Shown here: piece by piece, positions 1-8,232 of the stretch
How the letters are laid out: each line of letters starts with the position of its first letter
Numbering within the stretch: position 1 is the first letter of the stretch
Source: Balneolaceae bacterium
GTDB taxonomy: Bacteria; Bacteroidota; Rhodothermia; Balneolales; Balneolaceae
DNA: 64,000 nucleotides
NCBI GenBank assembly: GCA_017640605.1
Contig: JAEPQH010000013.1
Location: forward strand, 32,126 to 96,125
Reading direction: 5' to 3'
Notes under the pieces: model-generated
Told to the model about the DNA's origin: nothing
The model's input: only the letters and a program-made list of their open reading frames with translations
Databases searched by the model: none
Position numbers and translations under genes: made by a program

Positions 1-625
1 TAATTACGTCAATAGATTCAATCATATCTCTTTGACTAAAATAGGCTTCAAGTATATAGTTGTTATCCTGCCACGCTTGGCTTAAGCTATCGATGGGATA
101 GCCGTTAACTTCCAATTTGAATGAAGGATAATCAGCTCTCATAATTTCAATGTTATAGTGTGCTAAAATTGAATCTGCTGAAGCAGAATCAACCAAGTCC
201 TCATTAAAGTACACACTCATTGGACCTCCCCGATATTGAGGCGCTTGAAAACTAACTGAATCATGTACTCCCAAAACCGAAATAGAAACTGTTTGCTCAC
301 CTGATATTGGAGGCAAACCAATTAATTTTGGATCTAAGCTCCAGGTATATTGTAGATATTCTCCGGGCCACAGTGTATCTCTGTAATCATCTGTCGTAGT
401 ATAAGTTGGAAATAAAGAGATCCCGGAAAAATCTTCGAAGTATACTGCGTAAGTACTTGTTCCCTGATATGCATGAAATGTGTTCGATTGGTTGGATAAC
501 CTGTAAGTAATTTCAATCGGCTCCCCATATTCATACTCGCTTTTAGAAGTAATCACTTCTGATACAACTTGTGCTTGAGCTATAGTTAGTAATAGAAGGG
601 AAATGACAATTATGAGAAATTTCAT
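1..625 (-). CDS. secreted protein, 3' part outside the window
   Basis: An open frame runs from ATG at 625 to the window edge without a stop (208 codons seen). It begins MKFLIIVISLLLLTIAQAQ, a clear signal peptide with cleavage after AQA, so the protein is exported. The mature N-terminus alternates short beta-strand-like stretches and contains EYGEPIEITYRLSNQS and, later, LWPGEYLQYTWSL; this pattern resembles BsuPI-type or other Ig-like beta-sandwich domains, but that is a weak family guess. The rest (to residue 208) is not recognised. It stands alone, upstream of and co-oriented with rnpB. The C-terminus lies beyond position 1, so a sorting domain cannot be checked. Confidence 0.8.
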   Translation of the reverse strand, partial: MKFLIIVISLLLLTIAQAQVVSEVITSKSEYEYGEPIEITYRLSNQSNTFHAYQGTSTYAVYFEDFSGISLFPTYTTTDDYRDTLWPGEYLQYTWSLDPKLIGLPPISGEQTVSISVLGVHDSVSFQAPQYRGGPMSVYFNEDLVDSASADSILAHYNIEIMRADYPSFKLEVNGYPIDSLSQAWQDNNYILEAYFSQRDMIESIDVI

Positions 626-663
626 GTTATCTCTGCTAGACCCGCATTTTATCTAACGTATTA

Positions 664-703
664 ATAAAAAAACAAAACCCCAACTTATTCAGTCGGGGTT
701 TTG
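664..703 (-). terminator. intrinsic terminator of rnpB
   Basis: On the minus strand CAAAACCCC and GGGGTTTTG form a stem around a short loop, followed by a run of seven T. It lies directly after the 3' end of the RNase P RNA. Confidence 0.85.
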
Positions 704-705
704 AT

Positions 706-1203
706 ATTCTGCGGAAAAGCCTGTAAGCCGGATTCTGTTCCTCCGCCAGATGGCGGATTCGGCAATCATTTATCTGGTGCATTCTACCCGACAGCGTCTC
801 GACAAGCGGCGAATACTGCCCTACGTGAACTTGCACCCCACGAGGTTTACCTAGCTGTGTACCTCACGGTAACACACGGTGAGCTCTTACCTCACCTTTT
901 CACCATCACCACCAACGCAGAGCGTTGGAAATTCCAATTTTTAAATTCCAAAATTCAAACAAACTTCAATTTTTAAACCTTAAATAGTTTAAACATTGTT
1001 TGTTAATTGATTTTTTGGAATTTGGAATTTTCCAGCGCTCTGCGCTGGGGCTGTTTCTTTTCTGTTGCACTCTCTGTCGCTTATTCGTCGCCAAATAAGC
1101 GCCTCAGCTACGCCCTAAGGATCGCTGAGCGTGGTGCTTGTTGGTGTCCGGACTTTCCTCCCCGAATTAAAAATTCGAAGTGATTGCCCGGCTTTTCCGG
1201 CAA
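706..1203 (-). ncRNA. rnpB: RNase P RNA (M1-type, bacterial class A-like)
   Basis: Catalytic RNA of RNase P, which matures tRNA 5' ends. On the minus strand the conserved core GGAGGAAAGTCCGGACACC (near 1166-1144), the ACAGAGAGTGCAACAGAAA segment, the GGTGAGGTAAGAGCTCACC hairpin and the 3' core CAGAATCCGGCTTACAGG are all present in the right order. The ends pair as helix P1: GGAAAAGCC at 1198-1190 with GGCTTTTCC at 721-713. An intrinsic terminator follows. Length is about 500 nt, well above the usual 350-400, because the P12 region carries a long AT-rich extension (see separate entry). The mature ends are estimated to a few bases. Confidence 0.93.
912..1049 (-). repeat. AT-rich expanded P12 arm inside rnpB
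   Basis: The two flanks are complementary: CCAACGCAGAGCGTTGGAA at 912-930 pairs with the copy around 1030-1049 (TTCCAGCGCTCTGCGCTGG), extended by AAATTCCAA/TTGGAATTT. The inside is very AT-rich and itself full of short inverted stretches such as AATTTTTAAATTCC. By position between the ACAGAGAGTGCAACAG core and the GGTGAGGTAAGAGCTCACC hairpin this is the P12 arm of class A RNase P RNA, here about 140 nt. The interior resembles the AT palindromes found elsewhere in this window (51.5 kb, 60.1 kb, 60.4 kb, 60.7 kb, 62.5 kb). Confidence 0.7.
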
Positions 1204-1231
1204 TAAAGATACAAATAAAAAAGGGAAGCAA
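1204..1231 (-). promoter_or_regulatory. rnpB promoter, Bacteroidota type
   Basis: Minus strand TTG (1231-1229), 17 bp, then TATCTTTA (1211-1204), close to the Bacteroidota consensus TTG...TAnnTTTG. It ends about six bases before the P1 helix of RNase P RNA, which fits a start at the mature 5' end. Confidence 0.6.
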
Positions 1232-1270
1232 TACTGCCTCCCTTTCAACCACTATGCTGATCACTATCGC

Positions 1271-2005
1271 TTAGAGCGACAGATTCTTCTTTGCATTATC
1301 AAAAAATGACTGATCTACTACAATACGGCCACTATTTTCGTCGGTGATAATCTTATTCATTCGGCGAACTTCTACCTGCGTTTGCGGGGGTAGTGCCATA
1401 CCTAAAGCAGCACCTCTATCCATGGCAACAACTGCAATACCGTTATTTAAACCATTTCGTAAACGCTTATAATTACGGATATATCGTTGATCAATTTCTT
1501 TCTCAACTTCGTCGCGTTTTGCTTCAAGCACATCTTCTTCTTCCTGTGTAGACTTCATCACTTGCTCAAGGCTATTTTGCTTGGCATTGTATAGGGTCTT
1601 TATTTCAGCAAGATTTTTTTCGGCTACCTCAATTTCCGGGCCGATTGACTCCTGGCGTTTTTCAATCTCTATTAAACGCGCTTTATTATTTTCAATGATT
1701 TGTTTCTGCACTTCAATTTCTTTGGTAAGCGCATCGTATTCGCGGTTATTGCGAACTGTTAGTTGTTGGTCTTCGTATTTTTTAACCTTTTCCTCAGAAG
1801 ATGTGACTTCCAGTTTAAGGTTATCATACTCAACCATCAGGTTTTTTTCCTCTTCTTTAAGCTTATTCAGCTTCGACTCTCCTCGTGCAATATCGGTTTC
1901 GATATCCAGTATTTCTTCCGGAAGATCGCCTCTTAGTTGCTTGATCTCATCGATTCTACTATCTATATATTGAAGATTCGCGAGTTGTTGCAGTACTTCT
2001 TTCAT
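1271..2005 (-). CDS. zinc-ribbon-family coiled-coil protein lacking the zinc cysteines
   Basis: The 244-residue protein has the layout of the C4-type zinc-ribbon family (zf-RING_7): a long coiled coil over about residues 1-185 and a C-terminal globular part. Family members usually end with CGGC...PPQ...CEHCGRILV. Here the same stretch reads DRGAALGMALPPQTQVEV and KIITDENSGRIVV, so all four cysteines are replaced while PPQ and GRI/LV remain. The protein therefore should not bind zinc there. I recall similar cysteine-less forms in Bacteroidota, so this is probably a lineage trait. Family function is poorly defined (RNA- or nucleotide-related roles have been proposed). It lies 13 bp after the NIF3-like gene on the same strand, likely one operon. 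Confidence 0.85.
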   Translation of the reverse strand: MKEVLQQLANLQYIDSRIDEIKQLRGDLPEEILDIETDIARGESKLNKLKEEEKNLMVEYDNLKLEVTSSEEKVKKYEDQQLTVRNNREYDALTKEIEVQKQIIENNKARLIEIEKRQESIGPEIEVAEKNLAEIKTLYNAKQNSLEQVMKSTQEEEDVLEAKRDEVEKEIDQRYIRNYKRLRNGLNNGIAVVAMDRGAALGMALPPQTQVEVRRMNKIITDENSGRIVVDQSFFDNAKKNLSL

Positions 2006-2018
2006 GTATAATTGTTAA

Positions 2019-3080
2019 TCAGCTTTGATGAATGGATTGTGGTTCAATATCAGAAACGTAAATATTCATAGGATTGGTAACCGTCTTCGTGGCAAACACT
2101 TTCAAGTCATCGAATGCATCCGAAAGTTCATTTTTCAACTCTTCAACAATCGGAAACTCACTCTCGTAATGCCCCACATCAACCAGTAAAAAATTATCCG
2201 ACTCCGTAAAAAAATCGTGGTACTTAATGTCTGCGGTGATAAATGCCTGAGCGCCTGAGTTCAGCGCTTTATTTTTTAGTGAGATACCCGCGCCACCGCA
2301 TACCGCCACTTTTTTAATTCGGTCAACATCACCGGAAAAGCGTACGGCGCGTAAGTTTAACGCTTTGGAAATGAGGTGTAGGAATTCATTTTTACCTACT
2401 CCACCTTCGGGATATTCTCCTATAACACCCAAACCAAAATTCTGTGAAGGCGAAGACAGCTCTGTTACTTGAAACGAGCCAGCTTTTAACAAACCCTCTT
2501 TTTCTAAGCCTGCACGCAATTCAGCAACATGGTGTTGATCGATGATTGCCTCAAAACATTTCAACCCATGTTCACGATTTTCTACCGTAAAATAGTGCGC
2601 TTCTTCCGCTGAGTAATAATTCAGCAATTTTAATACGGCTTCAGCATCGTCGTGTGCCGTTACCAACCTAATTTTGCGACTGATTCGATAACTTTTATCC
2701 AAAAATCTGAGGTTATCTAGCCCAAGAATGTTGGCTAAAACAAATGATACCCCATCAAGGGCAGCATCTAAATTTGTATGAGCAACTAATAGTCCAATAT
2801 CATTCTTTATCAACTTATAGATGATTTTCCCTTGTTCGTTGGTTGGGGTAATCGATCCAATTTTGCTAAAGATTAGTGGATGATGTGCTACAATGAGTTG
2901 TACTTTTTTAGAAATGGCTTCTTCTACAACAGCATCAGTAACATCAAGACAAGTGAGGATGGCGTATACTTCTGTGTTTGGGTCTCCTACCAATAGCCCG
3001 ACATTATCGTAATCCATCTTTATTTTGGGCGGTGCCCACTGATTCAAAAAGGTAGATATATGTCGGATTTGGGTTGCCAC
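2019..3080 (-). CDS. NIF3-like dinuclear metal-centre protein (YbgI/YqfO family)
   Basis: 353 residues. Family marks are VAHHPLIF, GLLVAHTNLDAALDGVS near residues 95-112, CGGAGISLKN, FITADIKYHDFF and DVGHYESE near the end; the His/Asp/Glu residues in these motifs hold two metal ions in characterised members. The middle (about 130-235) is the YqfO-type insert related to CutA1/PII folds, which makes this the long form of the family. Often annotated as GTP cyclohydrolase I type 2, although the physiological role is unsettled. It is the promoter-proximal gene of a pair with the zinc-ribbon-family protein, a pairing common in Bacteroidota and Firmicutes. Confidence 0.93.
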   Translation of the reverse strand: MATQIRHISTFLNQWAPPKIKMDYDNVGLLVGDPNTEVYAILTCLDVTDAVVEEAISKKVQLIVAHHPLIFSKIGSITPTNEQGKIIYKLIKNDIGLLVAHTNLDAALDGVSFVLANILGLDNLRFLDKSYRISRKIRLVTAHDDAEAVLKLLNYYSAEEAHYFTVENREHGLKCFEAIIDQHHVAELRAGLEKEGLLKAGSFQVTELSSPSQNFGLGVIGEYPEGGVGKNEFLHLISKALNLRAVRFSGDVDRIKKVAVCGGAGISLKNKALNSGAQAFITADIKYHDFFTESDNFLLVDVGHYESEFPIVEELKNELSDAFDDLKVFATKTVTNPMNIYVSDIEPQSIHQS

Positions 3081-3250
3081 TTTATCTATCCTCTGATGTA
3101 TTATGTTTAGAAAAGCGGCCCGACAAACGGCCTATGTTGGAGTGATTAATTTGTACCAAAAAATCTAGAATAATTACACATTCTTTTGAACCACAAAAAA
3201 TACGATTAAAACGCGAATTTTAAAAGGCTAACTTATGGTTGAATAAATAA

Positions 3251-3973
3251 ATGCACGCATTAAACCTAAAAACGATGGTAACTGACGATATTAAAACGAA
3301 CTTAGAGGAAATTAGAAATCGAATTACAGCTGCAGCTGAACGATCAGGTCGAGATCCTAAAGAGATTACGTTGATTGCAGTAAGCAAAACCAAACCAAAT
3401 GAGGCAATTTTAGAAGCTATAAATGCCGGACAACTTCACTTTGGGGAAAACCGTATGCAAGAACTCCAATCAAAAATGGATGAAATTGATCATTCAGGGG
3501 CTCAATGGCATATGATCGGCACGATGCAATCGAATAAAATCAAATACATTGCACATCGAGTAAACTGGATTCATTCGGTGGGTAAAGCAAAATATCTGAA
3601 AGAAATTGATAAGCGCGCTAATCAGAACAATCATCATGTAAATGTACTTATTCAGGTTAACATTAGTGATGAAGATCAAAAAAGTGGCTGTGAGATAACG
3701 GATCTCGAGGCCATTTTAAGTAAAGCCAAAGATTACTCAAATATCACTGTAAAAGGGCTTATGGGGATGGCGCGCTTTGTAGATGACCCTGAAGAGGTAC
3801 GCGATGAGTTTAAACTGCTGAAGTCTGCTTTTGATGCGCATCAACATTTGAACGGAGGCAACATCGACCTAACCGAATTATCGATGGGAATGAGCAACGA
3901 TTTTGAAGTTGCCATAGAAGAAGGCTCTACCATGGTTCGCATTGGAAGTGCCATATTTGGAGCACGAAACTAA
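3251..3973 (+). CDS. yggS: YggS/PLPBP family PLP homeostasis protein
   Basis: 240 residues, single alanine-racemase-like TIM barrel. Pyridoxal phosphate would sit on Lys in [11 protein letters not shown]. Other family signatures are [58 protein letters not shown]. These proteins buffer PLP and affect amino-acid pools; they do not racemise alanine. The first ATG at 3251 gives an extra eight residues (MHALNLKT); the ATG at 3275 ([10 protein letters not shown]) matches the usual family start better and is a good alternative. No strong ribosome site distinguishes them. Stands alone, followed by the small membrane-protein pair. Confidence 0.93.
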   Translation: MHALNLKTMVTDDIKTNLEEIRNRITAAAERSGRDPKEITLIAVSKTKPNEAILEAINAGQLHFGENRMQELQSKMDEIDHSGAQWHMIGTMQSNKIKYIAHRVNWIHSVGKAKYLKEIDKRANQNNHHVNVLIQVNISDEDQKSGCEITDLEAILSKAKDYSNITVKGLMGMARFVDDPEEVRDEFKLLKSAFDAHQHLNGGNIDLTELSMGMSNDFEVAIEEGSTMVRIGSAIFGARN

Positions 3974-4031
3974 GGTTGATTATTTGCGTAGCCGTTACCA
4001 CTTTATTTCAAAAATCTAAATCAAGGGCATT

Positions 4032-4322
4032 ATGTTATTCGGACTTCCATGGTGGGCCATTATCGCAATCGTTGCTATTGTTGGTGGCATGTACACTTCA
4101 ATCAGAGAAAAGGAAATGAAATTGGAAGAAAAACGGCTTACCAGTTCTAAAGAAGCACAAGAACTGCGAAAGATGATTTTCAACCTGAAATCCAGGGTAG
4201 AACATTTGGAAACCATTGTTGCTGATTTAGAAGAAAAACAACCCGAAATTACCCTTGACGATATAGAGATTAAAAATGATCTTGATGATGACAACAAGAA
4301 CTCATCCCGAGTGAGAGGTTAA
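4032..4322 (+). CDS. small membrane protein with coiled coil, PspB-like
   Basis: 96 residues: one N-terminal membrane helix (LPWWAIIAIVAIVGGMYTSI), then a charged helix/coiled coil with LEHLETIVADLEEKQPE-like pattern and an acidic tail. The shape is that of phage-shock protein B (one helix plus basic-acidic coiled coil), but identity beyond shape is not proven. The next gene starts after three bases and shares the same plan and the motif VExxETI/VADLEE, so the two look like a tandem duplicate. Probably a membrane-associated adaptor or stress factor. Confidence 0.75.
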   Translation: MLFGLPWWAIIAIVAIVGGMYTSIREKEMKLEEKRLTSSKEAQELRKMIFNLKSRVEHLETIVADLEEKQPEITLDDIEIKNDLDDDNKNSSRVRG

Positions 4323-4325
4323 CAC

Positions 4326-4676
4326 ATGTCGGAAGAAGAATTAATTATATCTGTTGTAGCCATAGTATTTGGTACCGGTTTTGCCGCTTTTATCATGTAT
4401 AATATTTTCAGTTTAATAAGAGCGGCTATCGAACGTAAAAATCCATCAAGCAGTGATCTTAATCCTCAGTTTTTTAGAGCCCTTGCTGATTTCAAAAAGA
4501 CTACTGAACGTCGATTAAATAATGTTGAAGCAATAATTACCGATCTGGAAGAAGAGCGTATTTTGATCCCCGAAAAAAACGAGTCTACCGGGGATATTGA
4601 GATTGAAGATGAGGAGCAACGAGAAGAAGTAAAAAAATCGAGCGACAGTAATCTGCGGAACATGTTAAATGAATAA
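4326..4676 (+). CDS. small membrane/coiled-coil protein, paralogue of the preceding gene
   Basis: 116 residues with one membrane helix near residues 7-32 (IISVVAIVFGTGFAAFIMYN) and a following charged helix containing RRLNNVEAIITDLEEERI, which matches VEHLETIVADLEEKQ of the upstream protein. A glutamate-rich tail follows. Start is ATG three bases after the upstream stop, so translation is probably coupled. Function unknown; PspB/PspC-type envelope stress role is only a guess from topology. Confidence 0.75.
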   Translation: MSEEELIISVVAIVFGTGFAAFIMYNIFSLIRAAIERKNPSSSDLNPQFFRALADFKKTTERRLNNVEAIITDLEEERILIPEKNESTGDIEIEDEEQREEVKKSSDSNLRNMLNE

Positions 4677-4721
4677 ATAGTACTTTAAAGCGCTTTTCGT
4701 TCATCAAATAATCTACAGAAT

Positions 4722-5417
4722 ATGAAGATCACACCGATTGAGATTAAACAGCAACAGTTTGAAAAATCTTTACGTGGCTTTGATGTTGCCGAGGTACAAT
4801 CTTTTTTAACTCTAGTTTCTAACGAATATGAAAACCTGATTACCAAAAATCAGGAACTCGAAGATCAAATTGAGAAATTGACTGATCGTGTTAAACACTA
4901 TGAACGTGTTGAGGAAGCGCTACATGAAACGTTACAAACTACCAAAGAGTCGGTTGCTCAAAAAATGGATAATGCTCGTTTAGAGGCAAAAAACCTTGTT
5001 GATAAAGCCCATTTGGAAGCAGAAACTATTGTGAAAGAAGCGCATCATGAAAAAGCGCACATCCGCCAAAGTATTCTGCGATTATTAGATAAAAGAGAAG
5101 AAATTATTGTGGGAATCTCATCCTATCTCGAAAATGCATCTTCTACCATCTCTAAGTTTAAGGATGACGAAATGAAGATCTTCTCATTTAATGAAAAAGA
5201 AGAAGAACCAATTCAAAAAAGCGCTGATAAGAATGTTGACGTGATTGAAGCAGATAAAAACAAAGCAGAAGAAAATTCTACCAACTCGCGCTTTACCTTT
5301 GACGATGAAGCCGATCAGACATCTTCTGATATTGATACTAGTTTCATGAATTCAGACGACGACTCCTTTCCTCCGGGATCAGAGCGCTTAGATGATATTT
5401 TAGACGAAATCGATTAA
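4722..5417 (+). CDS. DivIVA domain-containing protein
   Basis: 231 residues. The N-terminus MKITPIEIKQQQFEKSLRGF followed by DVAEVQSFL is the DivIVA/GpsB membrane-curvature-sensing domain (I/LxPxDIxxxxFxxxxRGYxxxEVDxFL). A coiled coil follows to about residue 130, then an acidic, Ser/Asp-rich disordered tail to the end. DivIVA-like proteins organise poles, septa or cell-wall synthesis. It sits 45 bp after the small membrane protein pair and 13 bp before purine nucleoside phosphorylase, a short-spaced run on the plus strand. Confidence 0.9.
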   Translation: MKITPIEIKQQQFEKSLRGFDVAEVQSFLTLVSNEYENLITKNQELEDQIEKLTDRVKHYERVEEALHETLQTTKESVAQKMDNARLEAKNLVDKAHLEAETIVKEAHHEKAHIRQSILRLLDKREEIIVGISSYLENASSTISKFKDDEMKIFSFNEKEEEPIQKSADKNVDVIEADKNKAEENSTNSRFTFDDEADQTSSDIDTSFMNSDDDSFPPGSERLDDILDEID

Positions 5418-5430
5418 AACGAATTAGCCA

Positions 5431-6264
5431 TTGGATACTGTAGCAGAGTTTAGAAAAAAACGCGATGAAGCTGTTGAATATTTATCGCAAGAAATTGGAG
5501 ATTTTAAACCTGAATACTTACTCATTTTGGGGACAGGTTTAGGTCAACTCGCCGAAGAAATAGATGTACTTAAGGCTATTGAGTACGATCAAATTCCGCA
5601 TTTTCCTGTTTCCACTGTAGAAAGTCATCACGGCCGTTTACTCTTTGGTCACTTGGGCGGAAAGCCTGTAGTAGCTATGCAAGGTCGCTTCCATTATTAC
5701 GAGGGATATACCATGCAGGAAATTGTTTTCCCGGTTCGTGTGGCTCGGAATTTAGGTGTGCAAACCTTAATAGTTAGTAACGCTTGTGGAGGTTTGAATC
5801 CAAATTTCCAGCGTGGCGACATCATGCTCATTAACGACCATATTAATTTTTTGGGTGATAATCCTTTGATCGGTCCAAATGATGACGAACTTGGTCCTCG
5901 ATTTCCTGATATGAGCGAACCTTATACCGAGCGATTGATCGAAACTGCAGAAAACGTAGCGCTCGACCTTTCCATAAAAATGCACGAAGGTGTTTATTTG
6001 GCAATCTCCGGCCCAATGCTTGAAACCAAAGCCGAATATAGATACATGCGTCAACTTGGTGCAGATGTTGTAGGCATGAGCACGGTACCTGAAGTTATAA
6101 GTGCTGTGCACATGGGTCTCGAAGTTCTTGGTATTTCTGTTATTACCGACGAATGTTTCCCCGATGCGCTTGAACCGGTAAGTTTGGATGATGTTCTAGA
6201 AGCGGCCGGAATGGCAGAACCAAAAATGACTCAGGTTATTATTGGCGTACTAGAACGATTATAA
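5431..6264 (+). CDS. punA: purine-nucleoside phosphorylase
   Basis: 277 residues, trimeric (PNP/MTAP class) type. It splits purine nucleosides with phosphate to base and ribose-1-phosphate. Motifs: GTGLGQL phosphate loop near residue 34, VESHHGRLLFG, QGRFHYYEGY, NACGGLNP, DHINFLGDNPLIGPND, AISGPMLETKAEYR, GADVVGMSTVPEVI (Met/Glu contact the nucleoside), GISVITDECF. Start codon is TTG at 5431, since no ATG or GTG lies at a suitable place; it follows the divIVA stop by 13 bp. Substrate specificity (guanosine/inosine) is assumed from the family. Confidence 0.95.
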   Translation: MDTVAEFRKKRDEAVEYLSQEIGDFKPEYLLILGTGLGQLAEEIDVLKAIEYDQIPHFPVSTVESHHGRLLFGHLGGKPVVAMQGRFHYYEGYTMQEIVFPVRVARNLGVQTLIVSNACGGLNPNFQRGDIMLINDHINFLGDNPLIGPNDDELGPRFPDMSEPYTERLIETAENVALDLSIKMHEGVYLAISGPMLETKAEYRYMRQLGADVVGMSTVPEVISAVHMGLEVLGISVITDECFPDALEPVSLDDVLEAAGMAEPKMTQVIIGVLERL

Positions 6265-6383
6265 TTGAATTCTAAGACTATTTTTCCACAAAAAGCGTTA
6301 TTTTTCCACGTAGTATTGCAATCTACCGTAGAATTGTTTTTCTATGGTAAACTAACAACCATCGATAGTAGGTATCTGCATAT

Positions 6384-7148
6384 ATGAATTTTGATGGATT
6401 CGACGACGAGCTTTGGGACGAACACAAGTGGGAAGCTCATCTTGATGAAGTAGAACGAAAAAGCGATCAACTCCGCCGTTTCATCTCCTCTGATCCTAAA
6501 GGCAATATTCCCCGCTGGATCACATTGCTACAAGAAAGTCAGGACGAGGATGATGCCTTTGAGGCATACGTAGAGGAAGAGCTGTTGCTTGACGAAGCTT
6601 ATTTTCCCGAGGAAGAAGACGACTGGGACGATGAAGATGATTACGATGATGAAGATTTTCTTTTCGGAGCTCAGGATGAATTTGATGAACTCGAGGAAAT
6701 GGATGATTTTGATTCCGGTGAGGAATGGAAAGCGTTAAGTGAAGATTTTGCCAGTTCTGATTACGGATCGTTAGATAACCTTCTCATTTTTAATCGCTCC
6801 AGAGAATTAGCCGTTGACGTTTTGAAATGGGCGGAATCTGTAGACGAAAAATATCAGACCAAATCCTTTCAGGAATTTGTTGGTGAAACGCTCAAAATTG
6901 GCGCAAAGTTAGCCGGTGGCTACTCCTTTGGTTTCGAACCGGAATACATTGGTGCCAACATAGCTTATACCAAAAAAGCTCTTAAATGCTCCAATTTGGC
7001 CTTAGCACTATTGCAAGCCCAACGTTCTGAGGAATATTTTAACGCTTCTGATTATGGCGACTTCCACGAGCGTATTTTCGAGCTCCGTAACGATGTGGGC
7101 GTTTACGTTCAGGAATTGAGAGATCGATTCTATAATCGAATGGATTAA
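6384..7148 (+). CDS. highly acidic protein of unknown function
   Basis: 254 residues. Residues about 75-130 are almost solidly Asp/Glu (for example EEEDDWDDEDDYDDEDFLFG). The remainder is helical and ends with a conserved-looking domain: QEFVGETLKIGAKLAGGYSFGFE, then IAYTKKALKCSNLALALLQ. No family recognised. No signal peptide, so cytosolic. Its stop abuts the convergent isoaspartyl peptidase gene with no spacer. Acidic linkers of this kind occur in chaperone-like or nucleic-acid-mimic proteins, but nothing here decides that. Confidence 0.8.
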   Translation: MNFDGFDDELWDEHKWEAHLDEVERKSDQLRRFISSDPKGNIPRWITLLQESQDEDDAFEAYVEEELLLDEAYFPEEEDDWDDEDDYDDEDFLFGAQDEFDELEEMDDFDSGEEWKALSEDFASSDYGSLDNLLIFNRSRELAVDVLKWAESVDEKYQTKSFQEFVGETLKIGAKLAGGYSFGFEPEYIGANIAYTKKALKCSNLALALLQAQRSEEYFNASDYGDFHERIFELRNDVGVYVQELRDRFYNRMD

Positions 7149-8144
7149 TTAATCCTCCCAGATTCCAATTTCTTTCATTCCTTCTGAATCTGCTGCCGCT
7201 CTAAACATCGAACCGGTATTGGTACGCATCGATATGTTGCCATATTTATCGACTGCGATAAAACCTGCTTCTTTTGGATTCAATAAATCATCTACTAAAT
7301 AACTCATAGATTCTTCGAGCGTAGATTCCGTGAATTTCATGTGCATGGCTAGTGCATGCGCAGAAACGTTTAACATAATCCGTTCACCCCAACCCGTTGC
7401 TGATACCGCAACCAGATCGTTAGCATACGTTCCGGAACCAATAATCGGAACATCACCAACTCTACCGAATTGCTTGTTCGTCATTCCTCCTGTAGATGTA
7501 CCGGCAACGATATTTCCGTCGCTATCAACTGCTACACAACCTACCGTGCCCATTTTCCATGAATTCTCACTACTTGTATCATCATGGTTATATCCCTGTC
7601 CGGCATTTCTTCGTTTCCAGCGTTCGTATTTTTCTTCCACTCTAAAGTACAGTGGGTCCACTCGCTCTACATCCGTTTGATCGGCGAAGGTTTCCGCTCC
7701 ATCAGTAGCAAAGAATACATGATTGGATTCTTCCATTACTTTCCTTGCAAGGGATATTGGATTTTTAACGGTAGTTACTCCGGTAATTGCTCCGGCGTTT
7801 AAAGTATTACCATGCATAAATGCAGCATCCAATTCATTCTTACCTTCAGCTGTAAAAACAGCTCCTCTTCCGGCATTATATAATTCGTTATTCTCCAGAT
7901 ATTGAATAGTTGCTTCTACGGCATCTAACGCTGAACCCCCATTTTCTAATATTTCTGTCCCAACAGCCAGCGCTTCCTCGAGCGATTCCATATATGCTTG
8001 AGTACGCTCAGAAGGTGAATCTTTAGGATAATAACCAGCCCCACCGTGCAGAGCTATGGCCCATTTCTTTGTTTCCTGAGCGTTCGTTTCGTGAATAAAT
8101 CCTCCAATAAGAAGGATCAATAAAAGAGTTAGATAGTTTTTCAT
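7149..8144 (-). CDS. iaaA: isoaspartyl peptidase / L-asparaginase, Ntn-hydrolase
   Basis: Removes isoaspartyl residues from peptides and hydrolyses asparagine. WAIALHGGAG near the mature N-terminus, NPISLARKV, and the self-cleavage site MGTVGCVAVD with catalytic Thr, followed by GTSTGGMTNKQFGRVGDVP and IGSGTYAND, are diagnostic. ATG at 8144 is preferred: it gives a signal peptide (MKNYLTLLLILLIGGFIHETNAQ) and has AAAAAGG seven bases upstream; the longer frame to 8204 adds an unlikely lead. Exported, probably periplasmic. Convergent with the acidic protein gene. Confidence 0.93.
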   Translation of the reverse strand: MKNYLTLLLILLIGGFIHETNAQETKKWAIALHGGAGYYPKDSPSERTQAYMESLEEALAVGTEILENGGSALDAVEATIQYLENNELYNAGRGAVFTAEGKNELDAAFMHGNTLNAGAITGVTTVKNPISLARKVMEESNHVFFATDGAETFADQTDVERVDPLYFRVEEKYERWKRRNAGQGYNHDDTSSENSWKMGTVGCVAVDSDGNIVAGTSTGGMTNKQFGRVGDVPIIGSGTYANDLVAVSATGWGERIMLNVSAHALAMHMKFTESTLEESMSYLVDDLLNPKEAGFIAVDKYGNISMRTNTGSMFRAAADSEGMKEIGIWED

Positions 8145-8182
8145 ATGTACCTTTTTAGTTTCCCCTATTTCAATAAAGTACA

Positions 8183-8212
8183 CAAAAAAAGGTGCCTGAA
8201 GCACCTTTTATC
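8183..8212 (-). terminator. intrinsic terminator downstream of the yceI-like gene
   Basis: Minus strand AAAAGGTGC-TTCA-GGCACCTTTTTTT, a strong stem-loop with a T run, 21 bp after the YceI stop codon and before the isoaspartyl peptidase start. Confidence 0.85.
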
Positions 8213-8232
8213 ATTTTTTAAAGATTCTACTC

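Noticed and set aside
701..976. Plus-strand open frame of 91 codons in rnpB
   Set aside because: It is antisense to the conserved RNase P RNA core; the sequence constraint is for RNA structure.
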